Positions 42,261-50,976 of a stretch of 64,000 nucleotides of DNA are shown one piece after another (positions within the stretch are counted from its first letter, which is position 1; every line of letters begins with the position of its first letter). The position numbers were made by a program, and so were the translations under genes. Under the pieces are notes generated by a model. That model searched no databases. It had not been told where the DNA came from and saw only the letters and a list, made by a program, of their open reading frames with translations. Source of the DNA: an uncultured Lachnospiraceae bacterium (GTDB lineage Bacteria > Bacillota > Clostridia > Lachnospirales > Lachnospiraceae); NCBI GenBank assembly GCA_910588865.1, contig CAJUSJ010000006.1:10520-74519 (forward strand), in the 5' to 3' direction.

Positions 42261-43226
42261 ATGATGAAGAGATTACTGGCCATCGGGGAAGCCCTTATTG
42301 ATTTTATACCAGAAGAGACTGGAAAAGAACTGAAAAATGTGCGCGGTTTTCAGCCAGCGGTGGGAGGGGCTCCGGCCAATGTGTGCGGCGCTTTCGTAAA
42401 GCTGGGCGGGGAAGCCGCCATGATCACACAGCTGGGGGATGATCCCTTTGGAGACAAGATCGCGGATGAGTTCGCCTCCTGCGGGATCAGCTGTGATTAT
42501 GTTAAGAGGACAAAGGAGGCCAACACCTCCCTGGCCTTTGTGGCCCTCAAGGAAGACGGCAACCGGGAGTTTTCCTTCTACCGGAAGCCGGGGGCTGATA
42601 TGCTGCTGAAGCCGGAGGATGTGAAGGAGGAGTGGTTTGAGGATGCCTTTGCTCTCCACTTCTGTTCGGTTTCCCTGGGAGATTTCCCCATGAAGGAGGC
42701 CCACAGAAAGGCCATTCAGTACGGAGCGGCCAGGGGAGCTATCATAAGCTTTGATCCCAATCTCCGCCTGCAGCTTTGGGATGACCCCGAAAAGCTGCGT
42801 CAGGCTATACTGGAGTTCATGCCCCTTAGCCATGTGCTCAAGATCTCCGACGAGGAGCTGGAGTTTATCACAGGCTGTGCCAGTATTGAGGAGGCTCTTC
42901 CGAAGCTTTTGACAGGAAACACTGCCATGGTGATCTACACCAAGGGGTCTGAGGGGGCGGAATGCTACACCGCGGGCGCGAGAGCCAGCGCCCTCAGCCA
43001 GAAGGTGAAGGCTGTGGACACCACGGGAGCGGGAGACGGATTTATCGGATCTTTCTTATACCGGCTGGCCTCCTTAAAGGTGACGGCTGAGAATCTGTCC
43101 AGCGTGGCTGGGGAGGAGCTGGAAGCCTGCCTTAAGTTCGCCAACGCCTTCTGCGGCATCAGCGTGACAAAGCATGGGGCCATTGCCTCCTACCCAACCA
43201 TGGAGGAGATGAAGGAGTGGGTCTGA
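42261..43226 (+). CDS. PfkB-family carbohydrate kinase (fructokinase-like)
   Basis: A 321-residue ribokinase/PfkB enzyme. It has the GE-ALIDFIP start, VGGAPANVCGAFVKLGG, and the catalytic DTTGAGDGFIGSF with the base Asp near residue 258. The sequence type suggests fructokinase, but other sugars are possible. AAAAGGAGGAAAAGAAA precedes a double ATG (ATGATG). Same transcript as the AIM24 gene. Confidence 0.9.
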   Translation: MMKRLLAIGEALIDFIPEETGKELKNVRGFQPAVGGAPANVCGAFVKLGGEAAMITQLGDDPFGDKIADEFASCGISCDYVKRTKEANTSLAFVALKEDGNREFSFYRKPGADMLLKPEDVKEEWFEDAFALHFCSVSLGDFPMKEAHRKAIQYGAARGAIISFDPNLRLQLWDDPEKLRQAILEFMPLSHVLKISDEELEFITGCASIEEALPKLLTGNTAMVIYTKGSEGAECYTAGARASALSQKVKAVDTTGAGDGFIGSFLYRLASLKVTAENLSSVAGEELEACLKFANAFCGISVTKHGAIASYPTMEEMKEWV

Positions 43227-43227
43227 T

Positions 43228-44403
43228 CTAATAGGCCTCCACTGCTTTCAGGTACACGGCAAGCTCCAGTTCAAGAGCGATCGACAGCCCTCTCTGGTCG
43301 ATCTGGAATTTACAGTTGTGATGGGGAGCGGCCTGGTCCACAAGGTCCGGGTCCGCCATCCCCACATGGAAGAAGGTGCCGGGCTTTTTCAGAAGATAGT
43401 AACTGAAATCTTCTCCTCCAAGGCCCGGCTCTTCTGTTTTCCAGACATAGCCCATGGCCTCCGCTGCCTGGCGGACCAGAAGAGTCTCTGTCTCCGTGTT
43501 CACGGTGGAGGGGTAGCCGACGGTGGTGGTTACCTGGCAGGTACAGCCATAAGCGCCGCAGATCCCCTCACAAACCTTGTTTAAGTGCTTAAACAGGGAA
43601 TCGGTAAGGTCGTTGTTAAAAGTTCTTAAATTACCGCCCAGGGTCACTTCCGACGGGATGATGTTGGGATACTGGCCGCCCTGTATGTAAGATACGGTGA
43701 AAACCGCTTTCTCTAAGGGGCTGGCCTTCTCCGCCAGGAGCTGGTTGACGGCAGAGGCCAGAAGGCAGGCCACGGGGACAGGATTTACCCCGTTCTGGGG
43801 GGCGCTGCCGTGTCCTCCTTTGCCCTTGACCGTCACCTCATAGACCCCGACGCAGGCAGAGTCGGCCCCCATATTGGAGACGATTTCACCCAGGGCCATG
43901 TTGGCGGAACAGTGGAGCCCATAGATGGCGTCTACGTCATCCATGACGCCGTCCTCACACAGGCTTTTGGCACCGCCGGGAAGCTTTTCCTCTCCGCTCT
44001 GGAAGATGAATTTTACCGTTCCCTTTATGAGCTCCCGATGCTGGGCCAGAAGGGCGGCAAAGGCCAGGAGGGTGGCGGTGTGGCTGTCGTGGCCGCAGGC
44101 ATGCATTACCCCGAAAGTCGCGGACTTGTAAGGAAGGTCGGTTTCTTCCTGGACAGGAAGGGCGTCAATGTCTGCCCGGAAAGCGATCACAGGCCCAGGG
44201 ACAGAGCCTTCCAGGATACCTGCTACGCTGGTGCCGCGGATGCCCTCCTGAAGGCGGATGCCCAGCCCGGTCAGGTGTTCTTTGATGTAAGCGCTGGTCT
44301 CATACTCCTGAAAGGACAGCTCCGGGTGGGCGTGGAGATGGTGAAAATGTTTCAGCTGCAGGTCTGTATAACCTTGTGTCAGTTTTTTTACAAGTTCTTT
44401 CAT
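43228..44403 (-). CDS. M20-family amidohydrolase
   Basis: A 391-residue metal-dependent hydrolase of the M20/IAA-amino acid hydrolase group. Metal ligands are visible in HACGHDSHTATLLAF and GEEKLPGGAKSL, with HHNCKFQI near the end; residues around HLHAHPELSFQEYETS mark the N-terminus. It probably removes acyl groups from amino acids. The ATG at 44403 has AAGGAGGAAACTTGCC upstream; the longer frame to 44469 lies in the promoter. It ends one base after the convergent PfkB stop. Confidence 0.9.
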   Translation of the reverse strand: MKELVKKLTQGYTDLQLKHFHHLHAHPELSFQEYETSAYIKEHLTGLGIRLQEGIRGTSVAGILEGSVPGPVIAFRADIDALPVQEETDLPYKSATFGVMHACGHDSHTATLLAFAALLAQHRELIKGTVKFIFQSGEEKLPGGAKSLCEDGVMDDVDAIYGLHCSANMALGEIVSNMGADSACVGVYEVTVKGKGGHGSAPQNGVNPVPVACLLASAVNQLLAEKASPLEKAVFTVSYIQGGQYPNIIPSEVTLGGNLRTFNNDLTDSLFKHLNKVCEGICGAYGCTCQVTTTVGYPSTVNTETETLLVRQAAEAMGYVWKTEEPGLGGEDFSYYLLKKPGTFFHVGMADPDLVDQAAPHHNCKFQIDQRGLSIALELELAVYLKAVEAY

Positions 44404-44484
44404 GGCAAGTTTCCTCCTTATGTGAGCGATTCGCGGGTATTCATTAGTAGTGACGCTGTCACAGGGCATGTGAACAGTATCTCT

Positions 44485-44493
44485 ATTGTATCA
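44485..44493 (-). promoter_or_regulatory. Extended -10 promoter of the amidohydrolase gene
   Basis: Minus-strand TGATACAAT (44493-44485), with the TG of extended -10 elements, about 80 bases before the start. Confidence 0.45.
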
Positions 44494-44503
44494 TATTTTG
44501 AAC

Positions 44504-44543
44504 AAAAGAGCAGGAGAATCAGTAGATTTTCCTGCTCTTTTTT
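44504..44543 (+). terminator. Strong hairpin terminator before murC
   Basis: AAAAGAGCAGG (44504-44514) pairs with CCTGCTCTTTT (44531-44541) and the stem continues with one G-T pair to a four-base loop (AGTA), 17 pairs in all, followed by T. It would stop transcripts running antisense through the amidohydrolase before they reach murC. Confidence 0.7.
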
Positions 44544-44602
44544 ATTATAATAAGAAGGAAGCCGTACCTGGCTTCCTATAAAGAGTAAAGGCGGAAATAA
44601 GT

Positions 44603-45982
44603 ATGTATGAGATAGATTTCAGTAAACCATGTCATGTGCATTTTATCGGTATCGGCGGGATCAGCATGAGCGGTCTGGCTGAGATCCTTATGGAGGAAGG
44701 GTTTAAGGTGTCCGGCTCTGACACCCACCGATCAGGGCTCACCGACCATTTGGAGAACAGAGGGGCGAAGGTGTTTTACGGACAGAAGGCAGCCAACATC
44801 ACGGACAGCATCGACGCGGCAGTGTACACAGCGGCAGTGCACCCGGACAATCCGGAATACGCGGAGGCGGCAAAGAGGGGGATTCCCATGCTGAGCCGGG
44901 CGGAGCTTTTAGGGCAGATGATGAAGAATTATAAATATGCGGCCGGCATTGCCGGAACCCATGGGAAGACCACCACCACCTCCATGGTGACAGAGATCCT
45001 TATGGCGGCCCACAGGGATCCCACCATATCCGTAGGAGGCATCTTAAATTCCATTGGAGGCAATATCCGGGTAGGCGGGTCTGAGCTGTTTGTGACAGAG
45101 GCCTGTGAGTACACCAACAGTTTTCTGTCCTTTTACCCCAATATGGAGGTGATCTTAAATATTGAGGAGGATCACCTGGATTTCTTTAAGGATCTTGACG
45201 ATATCCGCCATTCCTTCCACCTGTTCGCCAGACGTCTCCCCAGGGAAGGGGTGCTGGTGATCAACAGCGACATTGAAAATTATCAGGAGATCACGGATGG
45301 CCTTAAGTGCCGGGTGGTGACCGTGGGCCGCGACCCCAAAAGCGATTACAGCGCGGGACATATTGTGTATGACGAGTACGCGCGGGATACTTTTGACCTG
45401 ATGATCGGGGGGAAGAAGGCAGAGGTCATCACACTGGGAGTGCCGGGTGAGCATAATGTGTACAATGCCCTGGCGGCCATTGCCCTGTGCCGGGAGCTGG
45501 GAGTGGACATGAAGGCTATCAAAGAGGGCCTGGCCCGTTTTATGGGAACCAACCGCAGGTTTGAGAAGAAAGGGGAGATGGGCGGCGTCACCATCATCGA
45601 CGACTATGCCCACCACCCCAGGGAGATCGCGGCCACCCTGGCCACGGCAAAAAATTATCCACACAGAAGGCTGTGGTGCGTGTTCCAGCCTCACACCTAC
45701 AGCAGGACAAAGGCTTTCCTTGACCAGTTCGCGGAGAGTCTCGCTGCGGCTGACGAGGTGATCCTGGCGGACATCTACGCGGCCAGGGAGACCGACACTT
45801 TGGGGATCAGCTCCCGGGATATCGCGGAGAGGATCCGGGAAAGAGGGACCATTGCCCACTACTTTTCCACATTTGAAGAAATTGAGAAATTTATTTTAAA
45901 AAATTGTGTTCACGGTGATTTGTTGATAACTATGGGGGCCGGAGATATTGTAAATGTGGGGGAAAACCTCCTTGGAAGGTAA
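44603..45982 (+). CDS. murC: UDP-N-acetylmuramate-L-alanine ligase
   Basis: A 459-residue cytoplasmic ligase that adds L-alanine to UDP-MurNAc using ATP. N-terminal HFIGIGGISMSGLAEIL, ATP-binding AGTHGKTTTTSM, NIEEDHLDFF, and DDYAHHPREIAATL of the C-terminal domain are all present. A TATAAT at 44546-44551 may be its -10. The gene stands alone outside a mur cluster. The DnaA-box region begins two bases after its stop. Confidence 0.95.
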   Translation: MYEIDFSKPCHVHFIGIGGISMSGLAEILMEEGFKVSGSDTHRSGLTDHLENRGAKVFYGQKAANITDSIDAAVYTAAVHPDNPEYAEAAKRGIPMLSRAELLGQMMKNYKYAAGIAGTHGKTTTTSMVTEILMAAHRDPTISVGGILNSIGGNIRVGGSELFVTEACEYTNSFLSFYPNMEVILNIEEDHLDFFKDLDDIRHSFHLFARRLPREGVLVINSDIENYQEITDGLKCRVVTVGRDPKSDYSAGHIVYDEYARDTFDLMIGGKKAEVITLGVPGEHNVYNALAAIALCRELGVDMKAIKEGLARFMGTNRRFEKKGEMGGVTIIDDYAHHPREIAATLATAKNYPHRRLWCVFQPHTYSRTKAFLDQFAESLAAADEVILADIYAARETDTLGISSRDIAERIRERGTIAHYFSTFEEIEKFILKNCVHGDLLITMGAGDIVNVGENLLGR

Positions 45983-45983
45983 G

Positions 45984-46256
45984 TTATCCACATTATCCAC
46001 AGAGTTTTCAACATTTTTCGGGGAAAACCTCTGTGGATTTCTTGATTTACATAATAAATAGTGTGTAAATTTGGAAAGCCTTGATTTTCAGGGGATTTTA
46101 CAAAATACGACAGATTTTTCCTGATTATGTAGACCTGCCTTCCACATTATCCACATTATCCACAATCCCATGGTGGATAAATCCCGCCTATTTTCTTTTG
46201 AATCCACATGTGGTATGATTGGAAATGAGAGGAAGGATAGGGTGAATTGTGGATAT
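45984..46256. promoter_or_regulatory. Cluster of DnaA boxes between murC and dnaD
   Basis: Four perfect TTATCCACA boxes occur as two head-to-tail pairs: 45984-45992 with 45993-46001, and 46147-46155 with 46156-46164. Boxes with one mismatch lie on the other strand at 46172-46180 (GGTGGATAA) and 46248-46256 (TGTGGATAT, touching the dnaD start). Weaker ones are at 46032-46040 and 46200-46208. The 145 bases between the pairs are AT-rich. A perfect palindrome CCACATGTGG (46204-46213) abuts a possible -10, TATGAT (46214-46219). DnaA binding here, to regulate dnaD or to serve as a titration or secondary origin site, is the natural reading. Confidence 0.75.
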
Positions 46257-47322
46257 GAGAAACTGTCTGGAGATAAAAGCCACCCTGGTGGCCAATGAGT
46301 TTATTGACAGGTACATGACAGCGGCCAGCGGGGAGTACGTGAAGGTCTATCTGTACCTTTTGAGGCACCAGGGTGAGGATTGGGATATCGGAGAGATCGC
46401 CGACGCGCTGAACCACACAGAGTCTGATGTGAGGAGGGCTCTGGGGTACTGGGTGAGGCAGGGAGTGCTGGCGGAGGCTGACGCGGCGGCAGGGAGACCA
46501 GGCCCGGGCGGCGGCCAGGAAGCCGTAAGCCCGGGAGACCTAAGTCCCGGGGTACAGCCGGAAAGCGGGGACAATGGCGGAATTTCGGCCAGAAGCGGCG
46601 GGGGAAATGAGGCGGCAACAGCGGCGGGCAGGGAACGCCGGAAGCTGTACACCCCGGAGCAGGTGAGCCGTCTGGCGGGCCAGGAGGATTTTACCCAGCT
46701 TCTGTACATATCTCAAAAATATATGAACAAGGTGTTCACGCCCAGGGAGTGCGAGGTTTTCGCCTATCTCTACGACGCCCTAGGCATGTCGTCGGAGCTT
46801 TTGGAGTATCTGGTGGAGTACTGTGTCCAGGGAGGGCATTACAGCATCCGCTATTTGGAGTCCGTGGCATTGAACTGGCACGAGAAGGGGATCGTTACCG
46901 TGGATATGGCCAAAGAGTACACATCCACCTTTTCCAAAGAGGGCTTCGCAGTCATGAAGGCTTTCGGCATCAGCGACAGGAGACCCGGGGATTCGGAACA
47001 GGCCATGATCAGAAAATGGTTTCGGGAATATGGATTTACAAAGGATATCGTCCTGGAGGCCTGCGGCCGGACTTTAAAAGCCATCCACAAGCCCAGCTTT
47101 TCCTATGCGGACAAGATCCTGTCAGACTGGAAGAAGGGCGGGGTCCGGGTCCTGGCCGATGTGGGAAGGATGGACGAGAAGAGGGATGGCAGAAAGAATG
47201 ACAAGGGCACAGGAGCGGTAAAGCCTGCCAAAAACCAGTTCCACAATTTTGAGCAGCGGGGCACCAACTATGACGCCATGGTGCTGGAACGTCTGAAGGA
47301 AAGGCTGGAGGATAAAAAGTGA
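46249..47322 (+). CDS. DnaD domain replication protein
   Basis: A 357-residue protein with an N-terminal winged-helix domain (VKVYLYLLRHQGEDWDIGEI), a Gly/Ala-rich linker (about residues 83-125) and one or two DnaD/DnaB_2 domains (FTPRECEVFAYLYDALGMSS; KWFREYGFTKDIVLEACGRT). DnaD-type proteins help remodel origins and load the helicase in Firmicutes. GTG 46249 and ATG 46255 are both possible starts; AGGAAGGATAGGG lies upstream. The helicase-loader gene follows after 36 bases. Confidence 0.9.
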   Translation: MDMRNCLEIKATLVANEFIDRYMTAASGEYVKVYLYLLRHQGEDWDIGEIADALNHTESDVRRALGYWVRQGVLAEADAAAGRPGPGGGQEAVSPGDLSPGVQPESGDNGGISARSGGGNEAATAAGRERRKLYTPEQVSRLAGQEDFTQLLYISQKYMNKVFTPRECEVFAYLYDALGMSSELLEYLVEYCVQGGHYSIRYLESVALNWHEKGIVTVDMAKEYTSTFSKEGFAVMKAFGISDRRPGDSEQAMIRKWFREYGFTKDIVLEACGRTLKAIHKPSFSYADKILSDWKKGGVRVLADVGRMDEKRDGRKNDKGTGAVKPAKNQFHNFEQRGTNYDAMVLERLKERLEDKK

Positions 47323-47358
47323 GGGTAAAACAGGCGGAAAGTCAGCAAGGAGGGAGAT

Positions 47359-48339
47359 ATGGCACTGAGTAATTCCCAGTATGACGCGATCATGCGGATC
47401 TATAATCAACGTCAGTTTCAAAATAAATATCAGCAGGACAAGAGGGTGAAGGAGATCTATCGCCACCTTCCTCAGATCCGGCAGATTGATGATGCCATCA
47501 GCACCCAGGCAGTGGCCTGCGGGAAGCGGCTTTTAGACGGAGATCATAAGGCCATGGAGGTGCTGAAGCGGCATCTTGAGGATTTGAGGGAACAGAAGAC
47601 CGTGCTTTTGGAGGCCAATGGTTACAGCCCGGACTATATGGAGCTCCGCTATCACTGCCCGGACTGCCAGGATACCGGGTATATAAATGGAAAGAAATGC
47701 CGCTGCTTTAAGAGAGAGGAGATAAGCCTTCTGTACGCCCAGTCCAATATTAAGGAGGTGCTGGAGAGAGAGAATTTTTCTGCATTTACCTTTGACTACT
47801 ATGATAACCGGGAGGTGATTCCCCAGATCGGCATGACCGTGGCCGACTATATGAAGCAGGTCTACGGTTGGTGCCGGGAGTACGTGGAAGGCTTTAAGGA
47901 GAAGGGCGGCAACCTGATCTTTACAGGAAGCACCGGGGTGGGGAAGACCTTTCTCACCAACTGTATTGCCAAGGAGCTGATTGACCGGTACCAGTCAGTG
48001 ATCTACTTATCATCCAATGACCTGTTTGACATTTTCTCTAAAAATAAGTTCCACTATGACACAGAGGAGGAAATGCAGGACATGTACCAGCATATCCTGG
48101 AATGCGATCTGCTGATCATCGATGATCTGGGGACAGAGCTGAACAATGCTTTTGTCTCCTCCCAGCTTTTTTACTGTGTCAACCAGCGGCTGATCCGGAA
48201 AAAGGGGACCATCATCTCAACCAATCTGTCCATGGACATGCTTAGGGACACGTATTCGGACAGGATCTCGTCCAGGATCGTCAGCCAGTATTCGATCATC
48301 CCCCTGTACGGAGGGGATATCAGAACAAAAAAACGCTGA
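47359..48339 (+). CDS. dnaC: DnaC/DnaI-like helicase loader ATPase
   Basis: A 326-residue AAA+ ATPase that loads the replicative helicase. The N-terminal part has a zinc-binding cluster (CPDCQDTGYINGKKCRC); the ATPase domain has Walker A FTGSTGVGKTFLTNC, Walker B LLIIDDLGTEL and a sensor motif TIISTNLSMD. AAGGAGGGAGATAT precedes the ATG. Together with the DnaD protein it forms a helicase-loading pair, as in other Clostridia. Confidence 0.92.
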   Translation: MALSNSQYDAIMRIYNQRQFQNKYQQDKRVKEIYRHLPQIRQIDDAISTQAVACGKRLLDGDHKAMEVLKRHLEDLREQKTVLLEANGYSPDYMELRYHCPDCQDTGYINGKKCRCFKREEISLLYAQSNIKEVLERENFSAFTFDYYDNREVIPQIGMTVADYMKQVYGWCREYVEGFKEKGGNLIFTGSTGVGKTFLTNCIAKELIDRYQSVIYLSSNDLFDIFSKNKFHYDTEEEMQDMYQHILECDLLIIDDLGTELNNAFVSSQLFYCVNQRLIRKKGTIISTNLSMDMLRDTYSDRISSRIVSQYSIIPLYGGDIRTKKR

Positions 48340-48344
48340 TCATC

Positions 48345-48373
48345 TTGACTAATTTCAGTCATAATGATATAAA
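48345..48373 (+). promoter_or_regulatory. Sigma-A promoter of prs
   Basis: TTGACT (48345-48350) and TATAAA (48368-48373), spacer 17, about 40 bases before the start. Confidence 0.65.
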
Positions 48374-48411
48374 GGATTTGTCGAAGAAAACCGCATAGAT
48401 GGAGGAAAAAC

Positions 48412-49584
48412 ATGATATACGAAGAGAAGACCATTGAAACCATTCCGGTTGGCCCCCTTGGACTTGTTCCCCTGAAAAGCTGTACGGAATTGGGAAATAA
48501 AGTAAATGAGTATCTTGTAAACTGGAGACAAGAGCGAGAAAGCGAACATAAATCAACCATTGCGTTTGCCGGATATCAGCGAGATTCCTATATTATCGGT
48601 GCCAAGACCCCCCGGTTCGGCTCAGGGGAGGCAAAAGGCGCTTTGGAAGAATCTGTCCGGGGCGATGACCTGTATATCATGGTGGATGTGTGCAATTACA
48701 GTCTGACCTACTCCTTATGCGGTATGACGAACCACATGTCTCCAGATGACCATTTTCAGGATTTAAAGAGAATCATCGCCGCCGCCGCGGGTAAGGCCCG
48801 CAGGATCAACGTGATCATGCCCTTCCTCTATGAGGGAAGGCAGCACAAGCGTTCCAGCAGGGAGTCTCTTGACTGCGCCCTGGCTCTCCAGGAGCTGGTC
48901 AACATGGGGGTTGAGAACATCATCACCTTTGACGCCCATGATCCCAGAGTCCAGAACGCGATCCCAGAGAAGGGATTTGAGACCGTGCAGCCCACATATC
49001 AGTTTATCAAGCATCTTTTGAAGGTGGAGACGGAGCTTCAGATCGACAGCGACCACATGATGGTCATCAGCCCTGATGAGGGAGGCATGACCCGGGCCGT
49101 GTATTTTGCCAATGTGCTGGGACTGGATATGGGTATGTTCTACAAACGCCGGGACTACACCCGCATTGTGGATGGACGCAACCCCATTGTGGCTCATGAA
49201 TTTTTGGGAACCAGCGTGGAGGGCAAGGATGTGATCATTGTAGACGACATGATCTCCTCCGGCGAGAGTATGATGGATGTGGCGTCAGAGCTGAAGCGGC
49301 GGAAGGCCAGGAAGGTGTTCGTATTCTCAACCTTCGGCCTGTTTACCAATGGCCTGGACAAGTTTGACAAGTTTCATGAGGACGGAATCATCGACAGGAT
49401 TTTTACTACCAATTTAGTATACCAGAGTCCGGAGCTTCTCTCCAGGCCTTACTATGGAAGCGTGGATATGAGTAAGTATGTTGCCCTGATTATTGATAAC
49501 TTAAACCATGACGCCTCCTTAAGCGACCTGCTGAACCCGGCAGGGCGGATCAACCGGCTGCTGGACCGGTATCGGAACCGGTAG
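48412..49584 (+). CDS. prs: Ribose-phosphate pyrophosphokinase, long form
   Basis: A 390-residue PRPP synthase, longer than the usual 310-320 residues. PRPP-binding loop VIIVDDMISSGESM; the catalytic flexible loop region (YEGRQHKRSSRESLD) and ITFDAHDPRVQNAI are clear. The extra length lies mostly at the N-terminus (first 90 residues) and in the C-terminal tail. Such long forms exist in Lachnospiraceae beside or instead of the standard enzyme. PRPP feeds purine, pyrimidine, His and Trp synthesis. ATGGAGGAAAAAC precedes the ATG. Confidence 0.9.
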   Translation: MIYEEKTIETIPVGPLGLVPLKSCTELGNKVNEYLVNWRQERESEHKSTIAFAGYQRDSYIIGAKTPRFGSGEAKGALEESVRGDDLYIMVDVCNYSLTYSLCGMTNHMSPDDHFQDLKRIIAAAAGKARRINVIMPFLYEGRQHKRSSRESLDCALALQELVNMGVENIITFDAHDPRVQNAIPEKGFETVQPTYQFIKHLLKVETELQIDSDHMMVISPDEGGMTRAVYFANVLGLDMGMFYKRRDYTRIVDGRNPIVAHEFLGTSVEGKDVIIVDDMISSGESMMDVASELKRRKARKVFVFSTFGLFTNGLDKFDKFHEDGIIDRIFTTNLVYQSPELLSRPYYGSVDMSKYVALIIDNLNHDASLSDLLNPAGRINRLLDRYRNR

Positions 49585-49593
49585 GGAGAGCGT

Positions 49594-49812
49594 ATGTTTG
49601 GGAAGAGGAAAAAGGCTGTGATGAAGGTTTCCTTTGACAGGGAAAATCAGAAAGCTGTTGTAAGATGCGGTATCTGTACAGGGGAGCAGGTGGCCGGGTT
49701 CAAGGACAGGAGGACCGGGAAGTTTACTGAGGTCATGGCGGTGAAAGGAGGCGGTGACCTTGAGAGGTTTATGGAGATGTATGGGGTGGAGAGGGTGGAG
49801 AAAATATATTAG
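49594..49812 (+). CDS. Small protein of unknown function after prs
   Basis: A 72-residue basic protein (KAVMKVSFDRENQKAVVRCG, CTGEQVAGFKDRRTGKF) with a two-cysteine RCGIC element and no signal or membrane segment. GTAGGGAGAGCGT precedes the ATG. It lies nine bases after prs and is probably cotranscribed. No family recognised. Confidence 0.65.
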   Translation: MFGKRKKAVMKVSFDRENQKAVVRCGICTGEQVAGFKDRRTGKFTEVMAVKGGGDLERFMEMYGVERVEKIY

Positions 49813-49847
49813 CTGCTGTTCGTCAGAATTATAATGAGATCACTGAT

Positions 49848-50060
49848 ATGCGCGGAAAAATCGCGGAACCGATTTTTTTCACCAAAAATGGGGAGGGCGA
49901 ACTGGTCGTCATGGATATTGAAACCTATAACAGAAGGGAGAAAATGTTGAAGCTTAGAGAGGAGCTGCTTGCGGTTGAGGAGGACAGGATGGCTGGCAGG
50001 GCAGATTGTACCCTTGATGAGTTGGACGTTTATCTTGAAAATATAATGGCCGGGGTGTAG
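49848..50060 (+). CDS. Phd/YefM-like antitoxin, N-terminus apparently lost
   Basis: The 70-residue frame from ATG 49848 resembles the body of Phd/YefM-type antitoxins (PIFFTKNGEGELVVMDIETY, EKMLKLREELLAVEEDR). The usual N-terminal part is still readable upstream in the same frame (LAAVRQNYNEITD, from about 49809) but no start codon precedes it; the frame runs back into the previous gene. Either an unusual start is used or the gene is a truncated fragment. No toxin gene follows. Confidence 0.5.
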   Translation: MRGKIAEPIFFTKNGEGELVVMDIETYNRREKMLKLREELLAVEEDRMAGRADCTLDELDVYLENIMAGV

Positions 50061-50128
50061 CATACGCCAGAAAACAGGGACGATAAAGTCATTGTTTCTG
50101 ACAGGGCAAAGAGGATGCCAGAATCCCG

Positions 50129-50757
50129 CTATACCGTCTCCCGTATCACCCTGTCCAGAGCCAGGGCTGCCCGTGACTGGTAGGTGGAGTAGGGATGAGC
50201 CAGCCCCAGCCCTTCCCTGGCCATGGCCACCCCCATGGCGGCGGTAATGTTGGAATTGTGGGAAATCACCCGGACCCCGGCCTTTTTAAATTCCCGGCGG
50301 CTGATGCTGCCCAGGATGGTGTCATAATCGCTGAGAATATATTCATACTCAGCCGTGTCTTTTAGATCCACCCGGTAATAAGGGGAGCCGTCCCGCTTCC
50401 GGGCGTGTTTCATCACGGGGTGGTGTCGGTTCGCGACAAGAAAGATCTCATCTCTTTTTAAAAATTCCACTTCATGGTCCACCCGGGTCAGGGGGAGGGC
50501 TACAATCGCCAGGTCCACAGATCCCCGGACCAGATGATCTTCTAAGGCCATGCTGTTGGCCTCCACAATATCTACCCGTACTCCGGGATATTTTTCATAA
50601 AATTTTTTCAGGATTTTCGGAAGCATATATTCTCCCCGGAAAGAACTGATGCCCAGGATAACCCGCCCGCCTTGTAAGTTGGCCATGTCGGACAGCTCAT
50701 TTTGTACCAGGCGGTAATGGGTCAGGATAGAGCGGGCGTTGTCTACAAAGACCTCCC
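50129..50757 (-). pseudogene. LysR regulator remnant without DNA-binding domain
   Basis: The minus-strand frame encodes the substrate-binding domain of a LysR-type regulator (GRVILGISSFRGEYMLPKIL, VRGSVDLAIVALPL). It can be read upstream in frame through EVFVDNARSILTHYRLVQNE, the linker helix of LysR proteins, then homology stops near 50757-50770. The N-terminal HTH is absent, and the sequence passes into a transporter piece on the opposite strand. The remaining ATG at 50686 would give 185 residues with no DNA-binding part. Confidence 0.75.
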
Positions 50758-50764
50758 CGGTGTG

Positions 50765-50950
50765 GCCATTGAGGCAGGAACCATTGAGCTGTTGTCAGCC
50801 TGGGCGGGAAGCAGCCTGCATGTGTGGATCGTGCCCATAGCCTTCAGCCTCATCGGGGCGGTCATAAGCTTTTTCTTCAGCACCCTGGGTGTGGTCTGCC
50901 CGGCTCTGTATCCCCGGTACCGGGGCCGGCGGCCACGGCATTTAACCTGA
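50765..50950 (+). pseudogene. C-terminal fragment of a membrane transporter
   Basis: The plus-strand frame holds hydrophobic segments (TIELLSAWAGSSLHVWIVPI, AFSLIGAVISFFFSTLGVV) that look like the late membrane helices of an ion or organic-acid transporter, ending in an odd basic tail. The start and earlier helices are missing. It faces the LysR remnant as the second half of a divergent regulator-transporter pair from which the middle was deleted. The transporter family cannot be named. Confidence 0.55.
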
Positions 50951-50976
50951 TCCTGTCATTGTTTTTGTAAGGAGGT

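Noticed and set aside
43810..44550. Plus-strand frame of 246 codons opposite the amidohydrolase
   Set aside because: Runs through the amidohydrolase start, promoter and hairpin; no family resemblance.
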